Positions 30,994 to 39,503 of a stretch of DNA of 62,259 nt are shown here, piece after piece; the first letter of the stretch is position 1; each line of letters opens with the position of its first letter. The notes under the pieces are model-generated. The model was not told the origin of the DNA and made no database searches. It saw nothing but the letters and a program-made list of their open reading frames with translations. A program made the translations under genes and the position numbers. This stretch comes from a virus: positions 1-62,259 of the IMG/VR virus record IMGVR_UViG_3300037193_002008; one strand, given 5' to 3'.

Positions 30994-31865
30994 CCGCCGT
31001 CGCCGAGCCCGCAGTGGTGGTGACCGAGCCGGGCATTCACCCGATGACCGCCGAGGCCTACCACGCCGACCCTGTGCCCGAGGGCAGCCTGTCGTCGTCC
31101 GGCGTCAAGAAGCTCCTCCCGCCGTCATGCCCTGCCCTGTTCAAGCACGAACGGGACCACGGGCAGCCACACAAGAAGACGTTCGACTTCGGCCACGCCG
31201 CCCACAAGATGGTCCTCGGTGTCGGGCCCGAGCTCGTGAAGGTCGGCTTCGACAACTGGCGCACGTCGGAAGCCCAGGCGCAGCAGAAGCTGGCCTACGC
31301 CGAGGGAAAAGTGCCGCTGCTCGCCAAGGACTACCAGGTAGTCCTCGACATGGCCGCCGCCCTGCGGGCGCACCCGTTGGCGTCGCGGCTGTTCGGTGCC
31401 GGCACCGGCGAACCTGAGGTGCCGATCTTCTGGTGTGACGCCGAGACCGGGGTGTGGCGTCGGGCGATGTTCGACTGGCTCCGCAACGGCGGCACCGGAC
31501 GACCGATGATCGTCGACTTCAAGGGCCTCGCCAAGGTCGATCTGGCCAGCCTGTCGAAGACGCTCGTCGACTACGGCTACGCCGGCCAGGCGCCCTGGTA
31601 TCTCGACGGAGCGCAGGCTCTCGGCCTCGTCGACGACGACGCGGCCTTTGTGTTCGTGGCACAGATGAAGACCCCGCCGTACCTGATCACGACGTGGCAA
31701 CCGGATGACCGGGCCATCGCATACGGGCGGTCGATCAATCGGCAGGCAATCGAAGTCTTCGCCGCCTGCCAGGAGTCCGGCGAGTGGCCCGACTTCGCCA
31801 ACAACGAAATCCAGGAAATCGCGCTACCCGGCTGGGTTGAGCGCGCCCACGACAACCAGTTCTGA
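30990..31865 (+). CDS. RecE-like exonuclease (PD-(D/E)XK fold)
   Basis: 291 aa, GTG start. Features of the RecE/exonuclease VIII family: HAAHKMVLG near residue 70, FDWLRNGG, then IVDFKGLAKVD (catalytic Asp and Lys), and QAPWYLDGA downstream giving the Q-x-x-x-Y motif. Such enzymes chew 5' ends to expose 3' tails for a RecT partner. The RecT gene follows 28 bp downstream, supporting the pairing. Confidence 0.8.
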   Translation: MTAVAEPAVVVTEPGIHPMTAEAYHADPVPEGSLSSSGVKKLLPPSCPALFKHERDHGQPHKKTFDFGHAAHKMVLGVGPELVKVGFDNWRTSEAQAQQKLAYAEGKVPLLAKDYQVVLDMAAALRAHPLASRLFGAGTGEPEVPIFWCDAETGVWRRAMFDWLRNGGTGRPMIVDFKGLAKVDLASLSKTLVDYGYAGQAPWYLDGAQALGLVDDDAAFVFVAQMKTPPYLITTWQPDDRAIAYGRSINRQAIEVFAACQESGEWPDFANNEIQEIALPGWVERAHDNQF

Positions 31866-31893
31866 CCCGCCCGCCAACCTGATTGGACTTGCT

Positions 31894-32781
31894 GTGACTG
31901 TCGCCCTGCGCACCAACAACCACAACGCTGTCACCCTGCCCGACGACTCCGACCACGCCTCCGCCCAACTCATTCAGTGGGCACAGGCCGCTGATGCCGC
32001 GTTCGCATTGGCGAACCGGCTGTGCACCACCCAGTTCGCCCCTGCCGCCTACCGCGGACGGGTAGAAGAGGCCACGGCGGCGATCATCGCCGGGGCCGAG
32101 GTCGGCTTGTCGCCGATGGCCTCGCTGCGAGCCTTCGACGTGATTCAGGGCACGCCCGCCCCGAAGGCGGTGACGTTGCGGGCAATCGTTCAGTCTCGTG
32201 GACACGAGGTCGTAATCAAGGAGTCGAACCCGGACAGGGCCGTTGTGGTTGGCCGCCGCAAGGGCGACGAGGACTGGCAAACGTCGGTGTGGGACGTCGC
32301 CCGCGCCCAGCGGATGGGCCTGACGGAGAAGGCGCAGTGGAAGCAACAGCCCGGCGCGATGCTCGTGGCGCGGGCCACGGCGGAGGTGTGCCGGTGGATC
32401 GCCGCCGACGCCATCATGGGCATGCCGTACACGGCCGAGGAGGTCGGCGACGGTGGCGGCGAGGTCGACGTCCGGCCGGCGCCGCGGCGGGTGTCCGCAC
32501 GGGAGGTCCTCGACGAGCCGCAGCCGGGACCGGTTGAGCCGCCCGCGGCGGACGTCGCCGTCGAGGGCCCGATCATGCCGGACCAGCGGCAGTTGGCCGC
32601 CATGTTCGCCACCCTGAACGAGGCGAACCTGAAGGACAAGGCGGTGCAGCTGGACTTCATCGCCGAGGTCATCGGTCGGCGGATCGAGTCGCGCAAGGAG
32701 CTCACCGCCGACGAGGTCGCGCAGATCCGGTCGGCTGCTCGGGCGCTGGTGCCGCCGCAGGACGGCGTTGAGCAGGCGTGA
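31894..32781 (+). CDS. recT: RecT-family single-strand annealing protein
   Basis: 295 aa, GTG start without an obvious Shine-Dalgarno. The N-terminal two thirds carry the RecT pattern: AAIIAGAEVGLSPMASLRAFDVIQGTPAPKA, then QSRGHEVVIKE and MLVARATAEVCRWIAADAI. The C-terminal part is a proline-rich linker and a helical end. It would anneal complementary strands with the RecE-like nuclease during phage recombination. Confidence 0.85.
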   Translation: MTVALRTNNHNAVTLPDDSDHASAQLIQWAQAADAAFALANRLCTTQFAPAAYRGRVEEATAAIIAGAEVGLSPMASLRAFDVIQGTPAPKAVTLRAIVQSRGHEVVIKESNPDRAVVVGRRKGDEDWQTSVWDVARAQRMGLTEKAQWKQQPGAMLVARATAEVCRWIAADAIMGMPYTAEEVGDGGGEVDVRPAPRRVSAREVLDEPQPGPVEPPAADVAVEGPIMPDQRQLAAMFATLNEANLKDKAVQLDFIAEVIGRRIESRKELTADEVAQIRSAARALVPPQDGVEQA

Positions 32782-32978
32782 TGCGGGTCGAGATGACCGA
32801 ATGGTTCAAGCTTCGGTTCGGGCTGGTGGTGTTCGACTTCGACGCCTCGCGCCGTGACCGGCCGAGGGTGGAGGTCTACCAGCCGAACACTGACGGCGCC
32901 GTTCTCGACCCGCGTGACGCCGAGCAGCTCGGCACCGCGCTGCTCGCGTGGGCGCAGCGGTACGGCGGTGGATCATGA
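32781..32978 (+). CDS. Small hypothetical protein
   Basis: 65 aa from the ATG at 32781 in a TGATG overlap; a GTG at 32778 is an alternative. Beta-rich start. Coupled to the exonuclease gene. Unrecognised. Confidence 0.55.
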   Translation: MRVEMTEWFKLRFGLVVFDFDASRRDRPRVEVYQPNTDGAVLDPRDAEQLGTALLAWAQRYGGGS

Positions 32979-33847
32979 CGTGGTTCGACCCCGCCCAACG
33001 CTGGCTGTGCTGGGACCTAGAGACCACCGCCCCCGATCCAGCCGAGGCGCGTCTGGTCACTGCCTGCGTCGCGTTTGTCGGAGGTGGTAAGCCGACCGAG
33101 GTCATGTCATGGGTTGTCGACGCTGGTGTCGACGTACCTGCCGAGGCGGCCGAGGTGCACGGCTACACCACCGAGCGGGTGCGGGCCGAAGGTAAGCCGA
33201 TCGCGGACGTCCTGCCGGAAATCGTCGGCTACCTGGCCGGCGCGGTCGCGGCGGGCGTCCCGCTGGTGGCGTTCAACGCCTGCTACGACAACACGGTCCT
33301 GGCGTGCGAGACGGTCCGGCTTGGGCTGGACCCGTTCGGTGATGTTCTTGCGGATGCGGTAGTGCTAGATCCGTTCGTGATCGACAAGCGCATTGACCGC
33401 TACCGTCCGGGCAAGCGGACGCTGGAGACCGCGTGTCAGGTCTACCGCGTGAAACTTGACGGAGCCCACGACTCGGAATTCGACGCCCTCGCCGCCGGCC
33501 GTGTCCTGTACCGCATCGGGCAGCGCTGCCAGATGACCCCGGGCCAGATCCGCGCCGAGTATGCCGAGCGGCGGTACCCGAACAACTTCGTGAAGGCGTT
33601 CGCCGAGCTCGGGGCGATGTCGCTGCGGGAGCTCCACGACGCGCAACGTGAGTGGTACCAAGAGCAGTCGGAAGGCCTGGCCGCCCACTGGCGCAAGGTG
33701 GTCATGGAGAAGCGCCACGAGGCCGACGGTGCCGCCGATCGTGACGAGTTCGACCTGGCTACGACGCTGCGCGCCGAAGCCGATGAGCTCCTCGAACGGG
33801 CGGACGGCGTGAACACGTCGTGGCCGCTGCAGGTGGTGTCGCCGTGA
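32975..33847 (+). CDS. DnaQ-like 3'-5' exonuclease
   Basis: 290 aa. DEDDh exonuclease motifs in order: WDLETTAP (Asp14, Glu16), NACYDNTVL (Asp105) and AHDSEFDA (His165, Asp170). The rest of the C-terminus is helical and unique. It degrades DNA 3' ends and could proofread or process recombination intermediates. ATGA coupling to the previous gene. Confidence 0.85.
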   Translation: MTWFDPAQRWLCWDLETTAPDPAEARLVTACVAFVGGGKPTEVMSWVVDAGVDVPAEAAEVHGYTTERVRAEGKPIADVLPEIVGYLAGAVAAGVPLVAFNACYDNTVLACETVRLGLDPFGDVLADAVVLDPFVIDKRIDRYRPGKRTLETACQVYRVKLDGAHDSEFDALAAGRVLYRIGQRCQMTPGQIRAEYAERRYPNNFVKAFAELGAMSLRELHDAQREWYQEQSEGLAAHWRKVVMEKRHEADGAADRDEFDLATTLRAEADELLERADGVNTSWPLQVVSP

Positions 33848-34092
33848 CGTTCCGCCCGTCCCACGTCCCGTCACGTGGCCACGCCGCCGTGGCCCGCTAT
33901 CTGTCGCGGCTGCCGTCGGGTTCGACGGTGCGCATGCACTACGGCGCGGTCATGGTCAAGTACGTGCGCCGCTGGATGACGGCAGGCTTCATCGGCGACC
34001 CGATCACGTCCACCGCGCTCTCCAGGCTCAACGGGGGCGTCCGGCCGACGCTGCTGGTGCCGGCGTGGGCGCCGTCGGAGGCGACGCCGTGA
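33844..34092 (+). CDS. Small hypothetical protein
   Basis: 82 aa, GTG start in a GTGA overlap, basic. A KYVRRWMTAGFIGDP stretch could be part of a winged helix. Unrecognised. Confidence 0.55.
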   Translation: MTFRPSHVPSRGHAAVARYLSRLPSGSTVRMHYGAVMVKYVRRWMTAGFIGDPITSTALSRLNGGVRPTLLVPAWAPSEATP

Positions 34093-34271
34093 CCACCCTC
34101 GACCGTTTGGATGAGCGCCTCCACGCCGCCGTCAACTCCCTCGACGGGGAGCGCCTCGGCCGTGGCCTCATCGTTGTCGGCTCCGCCATGGCGGCCGGGT
34201 CGGCGCTCACGTTGGCCGCGCTGGGGCTCGGAGTCCAGGTCGGCTACTTCCTGTTTGGAGACATCCTGTGA
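34089..34271 (+). CDS. Small single-span membrane protein
   Basis: 60 aa, GTG start in a GTGA overlap; one hydrophobic segment near residues 28-54 after a charged helix. Coupled to RusA by GTGA. Confidence 0.55.
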   Translation: MTTLDRLDERLHAAVNSLDGERLGRGLIVVGSAMAAGSALTLAALGLGVQVGYFLFGDIL

Positions 34272-34876
34272 CCGTCCAGATGGACCTGTTCGCCGACCAG
34301 GACACCAAAGCCGTGAATGCTGCCAAGGCTGCCCGCCCTCGGCGTAAGCGCCGCCCGAAGCCCGTCGTGGCCGACACTGCACCCGTCACCTACACCACCG
34401 GCGTCGACAATGGGGGCCGGACGACGTGGACGCTGACGTTCCCGGCACCCGATCGGATGCTCTCCGGCAATGTGCGCGTCTACTGGCGGACCCGGCACGC
34501 TCTCACCGCGTCGTGGCGGCAAGCCCTCGCCGTACATGCGAAGGCGGCGAAGCTGCCGCGCGGGCTGAGTCGGGTGCGGATTGACTTTGTTCTGCGGTTC
34601 CCGGACAAGCGCGGCGACCGAGACGCCTTGAACTATTACCCGCTGGTCGTCAAGCCTGCCGTCGACGGCCTCGGTCCCGAGTTCAGGCAGCAGATCAAGC
34701 GCGGGGCACGGGCTGGGCAGGAGTCGTTTCAGCCCGGGCACGGGCTGATCGCCGACGACACCCCGGCACATCTGGACGGCCCACACATCGAGCTCGGCCC
34801 GAAGGTCGACGACCCGAAACGGTGCCCGTTCGGCCAGATCATCCTCACCATCACCGACCTCGGAGGCTCGTCGTGA
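34268..34876 (+). CDS. rusA: RusA-like Holliday junction resolvase
   Basis: 202 aa, GTG start. A basic N-terminal extension precedes the RusA-type core with NVRVYWRTRHALT, then PDKRGDRDALNYYPLVVKP (Asp119, Asn122, Lys129) and VDGLG, and a C-terminal GLIADDTPAHL (acidic metal ligands). It would cut four-way junctions in recombination. Next to the exonuclease and RecE/RecT genes. Confidence 0.8.
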   Translation: MTVQMDLFADQDTKAVNAAKAARPRRKRRPKPVVADTAPVTYTTGVDNGGRTTWTLTFPAPDRMLSGNVRVYWRTRHALTASWRQALAVHAKAAKLPRGLSRVRIDFVLRFPDKRGDRDALNYYPLVVKPAVDGLGPEFRQQIKRGARAGQESFQPGHGLIADDTPAHLDGPHIELGPKVDDPKRCPFGQIILTITDLGGSS

Positions 34877-35157
34877 TCAAAGCCAAGCCTGCCCCTGCCC
34901 CGTGTGAGTGTGGCGGCACGTGCCGTACCTGCACCGATCCGCTGCTTCTGGAGTGGAAGAACGACGCCCAAGCCCACCACGCGGCGTGGCGGACCGCCGA
35001 CCTCGGCAAGAACACCGAGCGGGTGACGGTGCCGGTGGGGTCGCTGGCGAACACGCAGCTGGTGGTGAACCTGCCGCGGCGGCTGGCGAACCCCAGCATC
35101 GCCGAGTTCGAAGCCGGAATGTCGGCGTTGTATGAGCGGTTGCGGGGCCATGTCTGA
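34873..35157 (+). CDS. Hypothetical protein with Cys-rich start
   Basis: 94 aa, GTG start. CECGGTCRTC near residue 9 is likely a zinc knuckle; the rest is helical and charged. Overlaps the next gene by 8 bp. Unrecognised. Confidence 0.55.
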   Translation: MIKAKPAPAPCECGGTCRTCTDPLLLEWKNDAQAHHAAWRTADLGKNTERVTVPVGSLANTQLVVNLPRRLANPSIAEFEAGMSALYERLRGHV

Positions 35158-35698
35158 CGTCTGGCCCGCCGTCATGGTGACCGGCCACCGTGAGCTCGCC
35201 GCCGAGGAGGCGGACTGGGTGCGGGGCCGGCTGGCCGACTGTGTGGCGTGGCTACGCGACGTGCACGACACGACCGTTGCGATCTCCGGCATGGCGCTGG
35301 GTGTCGACACCACGTGGGCCCAGGTCGCCCTCGACGCCGGGCTGGCGCTGCACGCCTACGTGCCGTTCCCGCAGCAGCCCGACCGGTGGCCCGAACCGGA
35401 CCGGGAGGAATGGTCGAAGCTGTTGGCCCGCGCCACGGAGGCCCACACCGTCGGCGACCTCAACAACGTCGACCCTGGGCGCCGCAGATTCGAGGTGATC
35501 CGGCTCCTCCACGCCCGCAACGACGCCATGCTGCGGGCCACGTCCGGGGTGGCCGTGGCCGCTCTGCGGGCGTCAGCCACGACTGGCGGTACGTACTCGT
35601 GCGTCGAGAAGGCCCGACGGCGGGGCTTGACCGTGGTCCACATCGAACCGGAGTCGCGGACGACGCGGCTCTTGCGACCTGAGGCGGCGTCGTTGTGA
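35150..35698 (+). CDS. SLOG-superfamily protein (DprA/YpsA-like)
   Basis: 182 aa. The start VMVTGHREL followed by ISGMALGVDTTWAQVAL has the SLOG nucleotide-binding pattern (TG.R, G...G.D). The later ATTGGTYSCVEKARRRG fits its second loop. Members bind NAD-like or nucleotide ligands; in phages their role is unknown. It closes the rightward operon. Confidence 0.65.
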   Translation: MSDVWPAVMVTGHRELAAEEADWVRGRLADCVAWLRDVHDTTVAISGMALGVDTTWAQVALDAGLALHAYVPFPQQPDRWPEPDREEWSKLLARATEAHTVGDLNNVDPGRRRFEVIRLLHARNDAMLRATSGVAVAALRASATTGGTYSCVEKARRRGLTVVHIEPESRTTRLLRPEAASL

Positions 35699-35730
35699 CC
35701 GGCGGTGCGCGACAGGGCGGGCCGGTGAAG

Positions 35731-36069
35731 CTACCGGCCCGTCTCCGTCTCGGGGGCCGCTTGGGCGGCGCGTTGGGCGGGCGTCAGTCGCGTCGGGTCG
35801 CCCTGAATCCCGGCGGCACGCAGGATGCGGCGCACGTGTTCCGGGGTGTAGTCGACCTTCCGGCCTATCTCGGCCGCCTTGTACTCGCCGGTTCGGAACA
35901 GGTCGACGATCGCGGCGGCCAGTTCCTCCCGCCGCCTCTCAAGCGTGGCAGCGGCACGGTCTCGGGCCGCGAGGGCGTCGAGCATCAGTTTTTCGCGCCG
36001 CAGCGCTTCGTCGCTCTTGGGCTTTGCCACGGGGCTGAGTGTTTCACACGGGAGTGTCGGGATCGGCAT
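35731..36069 (-). CDS. HTH protein with N-terminal coiled coil
   Basis: 112 aa from the ATG at 36069, which lies 7 nt after a TAAACT box preceded by TAGACA 18 bp upstream, so the message is probably leaderless. A long charged helix (DEALRREKLMLDALAARDRAAATLERRREE) leads to a helix-turn-helix (GEYKAAEIGRKVDYTPEHVRRILRAAGI). It probably binds the palindrome at 36098-36129. Confidence 0.6.
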   Translation of the reverse strand: MPIPTLPCETLSPVAKPKSDEALRREKLMLDALAARDRAAATLERRREELAAAIVDLFRTGEYKAAEIGRKVDYTPEHVRRILRAAGIQGDPTRLTPAQRAAQAAPETETGR

Positions 36070-36097
36070 GTCCCAAAGTTTAGAGACCCTTGCATCC

Positions 36098-36129
36098 GGA
36101 TGTCTATGTCTCGTAAAGTCGAGACATCC
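36098..36129. promoter_or_regulatory. Palindromic operator between divergent genes
   Basis: ATGTCTCG (36106-36113) and CGAGACAT (36120-36127) form a perfect inverted repeat around a 6-bp core; a further GGATGTCT (36098-36105) pairs with AGACATCC (36122-36129), overlapping it. It covers the -35 region of the leftward promoter (TAGACA on the - strand). Confidence 0.55.
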
Positions 36130-36161
36130 GCATCTCATTACGACCTCTCGGAGCACGTCAG

Positions 36162-36839
36162 ATGCCACGCACATACGAGCCACCGGCAGGCAAAACCGTC
36201 GGCGCCTGCCGGGTCTGCGGCAACATCCGCACCCTCAAGAAGGACGGCACCCTGCGCGTCCACGGCGCCGCCGGGCAGAAGTACACGAACTGTCGCGGAT
36301 CCGGCCAGCAGCCCAAAGGCGCCGGCGACCAGCGGCCAGTGTGGCTCCTTGACGTCGACGGCGTCATCAACGCCAACCGACCCGGCTGGGGTGCCGCGCC
36401 CACCCAGCGGCAGGTCTGGTCCAACCACATCGGCCGCGAGTTCCGGGTGCGGTTCGCCCCCGAGTTGATCCGCCGCATCCGCAACATCCACCGCGCGGGA
36501 CAGGTCGAGATCCGCTGGTGCACCACATGGTGTGGCGACACAGCCGTCCTGGAGCAGGCGTTCACCCTGCCCGAACTCGGCACATCGTGGACTGACTACT
36601 GCAACGGCTACGTCGCGAAGGAAGCGAAGCTGGCCGCCGCCGAAGACGTCCTCGCCGAGGGCCGAAAGCTCATCTGGACCGACGACACCGAGGCCCCCGA
36701 CGAGTCGTCGGATCTGCACCGCGCGCTGACCGCCGACGGTCAGGCGCTGTTGATCCGGCCCGACGAGCGGACCGGCCTCCAGCCCGAGCACCTCGACACT
36801 ATCGAAGCCTTCATCAACGGAAACAAGGAGAACCAGTGA
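36162..36839 (+). CDS. HAD-like protein with N-terminal Cys motif
   Basis: 225 aa. The N-terminus has a CRVCGNI knuckle; then WLLDVDGVIN near residue 66 is the first HAD motif, RWCTTWCGDT near 115 the threonine/serine motif region and IWTDD near 170 the last acidic motif. HAD proteins are often phosphatases; substrate unknown. Its start follows GGAGC upstream. Coupled to the lipoprotein gene by GTGA. Confidence 0.7.
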   Translation: MPRTYEPPAGKTVGACRVCGNIRTLKKDGTLRVHGAAGQKYTNCRGSGQQPKGAGDQRPVWLLDVDGVINANRPGWGAAPTQRQVWSNHIGREFRVRFAPELIRRIRNIHRAGQVEIRWCTTWCGDTAVLEQAFTLPELGTSWTDYCNGYVAKEAKLAAAEDVLAEGRKLIWTDDTEAPDESSDLHRALTADGQALLIRPDERTGLQPEHLDTIEAFINGNKENQ

Positions 36840-37132
36840 AGTCCCGCATCGCAGCCATCTCCGTGGCTGCCCTCCTCGCCCTCCCGCCCCTCGCCGCTTG
36901 CTCCGACGACGACCACGACGCCAAGAAGTGCAAGAAGGCCTCCGCGACCGCCCAGACGTTCACCAAGCCCGGCGGCGGCTCCGGCGGTGGCAAGGGCGGC
37001 GGTGGCGCCAGGGGCGGATCGAAGGGCAAGTCCGGCTCCAAGACCGGCAAGAACTCCAAGACCAAGCCCGGAACCGGCGGCGGCGGGGTTGCCCCGCAGC
37101 CGGCCACCACCGCCAAGTGCCGGAAGAAGTGA
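36836..37132 (+). CDS. Small lipoprotein with Gly/Lys-rich tail
   Basis: 98 aa, GTG start. The signal peptide (SRIAAISVAALLALPPLAAC) ends in the lipobox LAAC, giving a lipid-anchored Cys near residue 22. The tail is low complexity (Gly, Lys, Ser) with CRKK at the end. A phage lipoprotein suggests superinfection exclusion or surface change; not shown. Confidence 0.65.
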   Translation: MKSRIAAISVAALLALPPLAACSDDDHDAKKCKKASATAQTFTKPGGGSGGGKGGGGARGGSKGKSGSKTGKNSKTKPGTGGGGVAPQPATTAKCRKK

Positions 37133-37139
37133 GACACCG

Positions 37140-37562
37140 ATGACCCACGACCCATACGGCGCCACCCGATTCGCCGCCGACACCGACTACCACCAACTGA
37201 CCGTCCTCCACGACGGCCGCGCCTACAGCCACCTCCGCTCCGAATCGGCGAGTAACCCGTCCGACTGGTTCGAGATCGTCACGAGCGCTGGACGGCTGAT
37301 GTTCACCCCCGGTCGTGGCGAAGGCTTCACGTTCGCCCACACGACTGGTCTGTTCGACTTCTTCCGCGCGACCGGCATGGATGCCGACGACAACCCGAAC
37401 CGGATCAACCCCGAGTACTGGGCTGACAAGGTCATCGGTGGTCGGGACCGGTGCCGCACTGAGGACGGATCCGGCTGGACTCCGGAATTCCTGTGGGCGT
37501 GCAACGCGATCTCCACCGCAATCCGGCAGTACGACGAGGTGAACGCCGCGGTGGCATCGTGA
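37140..37562 (+). CDS. Hypothetical protein
   Basis: 140 aa, soluble, beta-rich start with HDGRAYSHLRSES. The ATG follows an AGAAGTGAGA stretch. Coupled by GTGA to the next gene. Unrecognised. Confidence 0.6.
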   Translation: MTHDPYGATRFAADTDYHQLTVLHDGRAYSHLRSESASNPSDWFEIVTSAGRLMFTPGRGEGFTFAHTTGLFDFFRATGMDADDNPNRINPEYWADKVIGGRDRCRTEDGSGWTPEFLWACNAISTAIRQYDEVNAAVAS

Positions 37563-37921
37563 CGACCTACGCCCACCGCGAGATCGTCGTCCGCCGTATC
37601 GAGTACGGCGTTGCCGCCGGTTGCACCGTCGGTGACCTGCACAAGGTGCTCGCCATCGCGTGGCAGGACTACGCCAGCCGCAACGGCATCGAGGACCGCG
37701 GCGCCGGTCCGCGCACCTTCGACGACTGGGCGGAAATCCATCCACGCGACGAGGAGACGGTCATCGCGTTCACCGTCGAAGTCGACGCCGCGAAGGAAGC
37801 CGACCGGGTCAAGGCCGTCCTCGACCTCGTCGACCGGGCCGACGCCCTCGGCTGGGACGAGGTACTCCGCCAGTCCGGCGACGACATCCCGCAAGCCATC
37901 CGCCGCATCCTCCAACCCTGA
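37559..37921 (+). CDS. Hypothetical protein
   Basis: 120 aa, GTG start in a GTGA overlap. Acidic helices (EEAD-rich) in the C-terminal half. Unrecognised. Confidence 0.6.
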   Translation: MTTYAHREIVVRRIEYGVAAGCTVGDLHKVLAIAWQDYASRNGIEDRGAGPRTFDDWAEIHPRDEETVIAFTVEVDAAKEADRVKAVLDLVDRADALGWDEVLRQSGDDIPQAIRRILQP

Positions 37922-37958
37922 ACCGCCACCCCGAACAACCAGCACAAGGAGAACAGCA

Positions 37959-38231
37959 ATGACCGAACCGCAGACGTACCGCAAGACCGCCACCATCCAG
38001 GCCCTCCCGTGGGACCCCGCCAACCCGCGCCCGGTCCTCGACTGGCTGGAGGCGAACGGCTGCCACTACAAGGTGCTCGACAACGGCCGGCTCGGTGTCG
38101 GCACGTTGGAATCCGGGACCGACGTCGACCGGCACACCGCCGGCCCCGGTGACCTGGTCGCCCACGGCGCCGTCGGCGAGTTCTGGATCATCCGCAAGGA
38201 CGTGTTCGCCCAGACATACGTGGCGGCCTGA
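37959..38231 (+). CDS. Small hypothetical protein
   Basis: 90 aa with AAGGAG 9 bp before the ATG. Beta-rich (IQALPWDP, YKVLDNGRLGV, DLVAHGAVGEFWIIRKD), like a small ligand-binding or cupin-like fragment. Conserved-looking but unassigned. Confidence 0.6.
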   Translation: MTEPQTYRKTATIQALPWDPANPRPVLDWLEANGCHYKVLDNGRLGVGTLESGTDVDRHTAGPGDLVAHGAVGEFWIIRKDVFAQTYVAA

Positions 38232-38307
38232 CATTACGAGCGGGCGGCGGCGTGGACCACGACGAGGTCACCGCGCCGCCGCCCTGAACCCCGACAAGAA
38301 GGATCTC

Positions 38308-38526
38308 ATGACCACCGACGTCAACCTTCACGCCTGGGCCGGCCAGACCGCCGAGGCTTACCGCAACTTCGAACAGCACGAGTTGGCCATGTACCCGTCC
38401 CGTGACCACCGCGACTCGGCACTCGTCGAATGGGTGCTGCGGGTCCTCGCCCGCCCCGAGAACGCCGGTACCGCGCAGGTTCTCGAAGCGATCGATCGGC
38501 AGCGTGCGTCGGTGGGTGCGTCATGA
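38308..38526 (+). CDS. Small helical hypothetical protein
   Basis: 72 aa, two helices, soluble, AAGAAGGA upstream. ATGA overlap with the next gene. Unrecognised. Confidence 0.55.
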   Translation: MTTDVNLHAWAGQTAEAYRNFEQHELAMYPSRDHRDSALVEWVLRVLARPENAGTAQVLEAIDRQRASVGAS

Positions 38527-38630
38527 CCGACCACTACGCCGACGTACTCGATGCCGCCGCCGTGACCGACGACGAGCAGGCCGATCACGACGCCGATCGC
38601 GGCGCAGCCGTAGGAGATGACGACCGGTGA
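38523..38630 (+). CDS. Tiny acidic protein
   Basis: 35 aa, more than a third Asp/Glu. ATGA overlap before it and GTGA after it. Possibly only a coupling peptide. Confidence 0.5.
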   Translation: MTDHYADVLDAAAVTDDEQADHDADRGAAVGDDDR

Positions 38631-38797
38631 CCCACGCCACGACAGGGGCCGGGCAGACCACACCCCCGGAGCCCGAATATCCGGACCGGTGCCGGTACTG
38701 CACCAGGCCGATACGCGACACCGGGAACGGCTGGGCCGACCGGCACGGCTGGTTCCGGTGCGAACGCGACACCTACCACGAGCCGAGGCCGACGTGA
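38627..38797 (+). CDS. Small Cys protein
   Basis: 56 aa, GTG start. CRYCTRPI and WFRCER form a probable zinc site. Coupled on both sides. Confidence 0.55.
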   Translation: MTHATTGAGQTTPPEPEYPDRCRYCTRPIRDTGNGWADRHGWFRCERDTYHEPRPT

Positions 38798-39027
38798 CAA
38801 CCCTGCCGGCCGAGGTCGTCACCTGGGCCCACGACGTCGCCGACCGGTTCCGCACCCACCAGGCCGGGCAGCCGTTCAGTCGCAGCCTCAACGGGCACGT
38901 CGTCACACCGGAACAGGAACTGACCGAGTACGTCATCCGGGGACTCGTTGAGGGTGGCTGCCCGGCCACCGCCGCAGTGCTGGAGTTCGTTGACCGGTGC
39001 CGCGCAGGACACGAGGTGGCGGCGTGA
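38794..39027 (+). CDS. Small helical hypothetical protein
   Basis: 77 aa, GTG start in a GTGA overlap. Helical, with CPATAAVLEFVDRCRAGH at the end. Unrecognised. Confidence 0.55.
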   Translation: MTTLPAEVVTWAHDVADRFRTHQAGQPFSRSLNGHVVTPEQELTEYVIRGLVEGGCPATAAVLEFVDRCRAGHEVAA

Positions 39028-39503
39028 ACGCCATCACGATCAGGTTGCCGTACGCCGCAGCCATACGCGCCTCGGCCAAGCTCGTCGAAAATCGGGGTCG
39101 CCCGATCCACGACCGCCACATCGGTGAACGGGTCGCCATCCACGCCGCCGCCACCTGGTCGAAAGAAGGTGGGGCCGACCCGCGCATCCGGCAATGGTGG
39201 TGGGGTCCCGGCTGCCGCGAGGTCGTCCCGACCGACTTCAGCTTCATGTTCCGCAAGGTGATCGCCGTCGCCACCATCGCCGGCTGCCACGAAGCGCAGT
39301 GGCCGCGGGTGCCGATGGAGGCGTGCTGCGCGCCGTGGGGAGACAGCTGGTACTCGGGGAAGCCCGCGTGGCACATCGTGCTGGCCGACGTTGTTGCCCT
39401 GGACGAGCCGGTCGGGCCGGTCCGGGGCCAACTGTCGGTGCCGTGGAACCTGCCTGACGACGTGGCCGCACAGGTCGCCGAACAGATCGGGGTGGCGTCG
39501 TGA
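39024..39503 (+). CDS. ASCH-domain protein
   Basis: 159 aa, GTG start. ITIRLPYAAAIRASAKLVENRGR followed by IGERVAIHAAA matches the ASCH pattern (hydrophobic strand, xxPWAxxIxxGxKxxExR, then G..laIh). A His/Trp/Cys-rich body follows. ASCH domains bind RNA or modified nucleotides; partner not known. Confidence 0.65.
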   Translation: MNAITIRLPYAAAIRASAKLVENRGRPIHDRHIGERVAIHAAATWSKEGGADPRIRQWWWGPGCREVVPTDFSFMFRKVIAVATIAGCHEAQWPRVPMEACCAPWGDSWYSGKPAWHIVLADVVALDEPVGPVRGQLSVPWNLPDDVAAQVAEQIGVAS

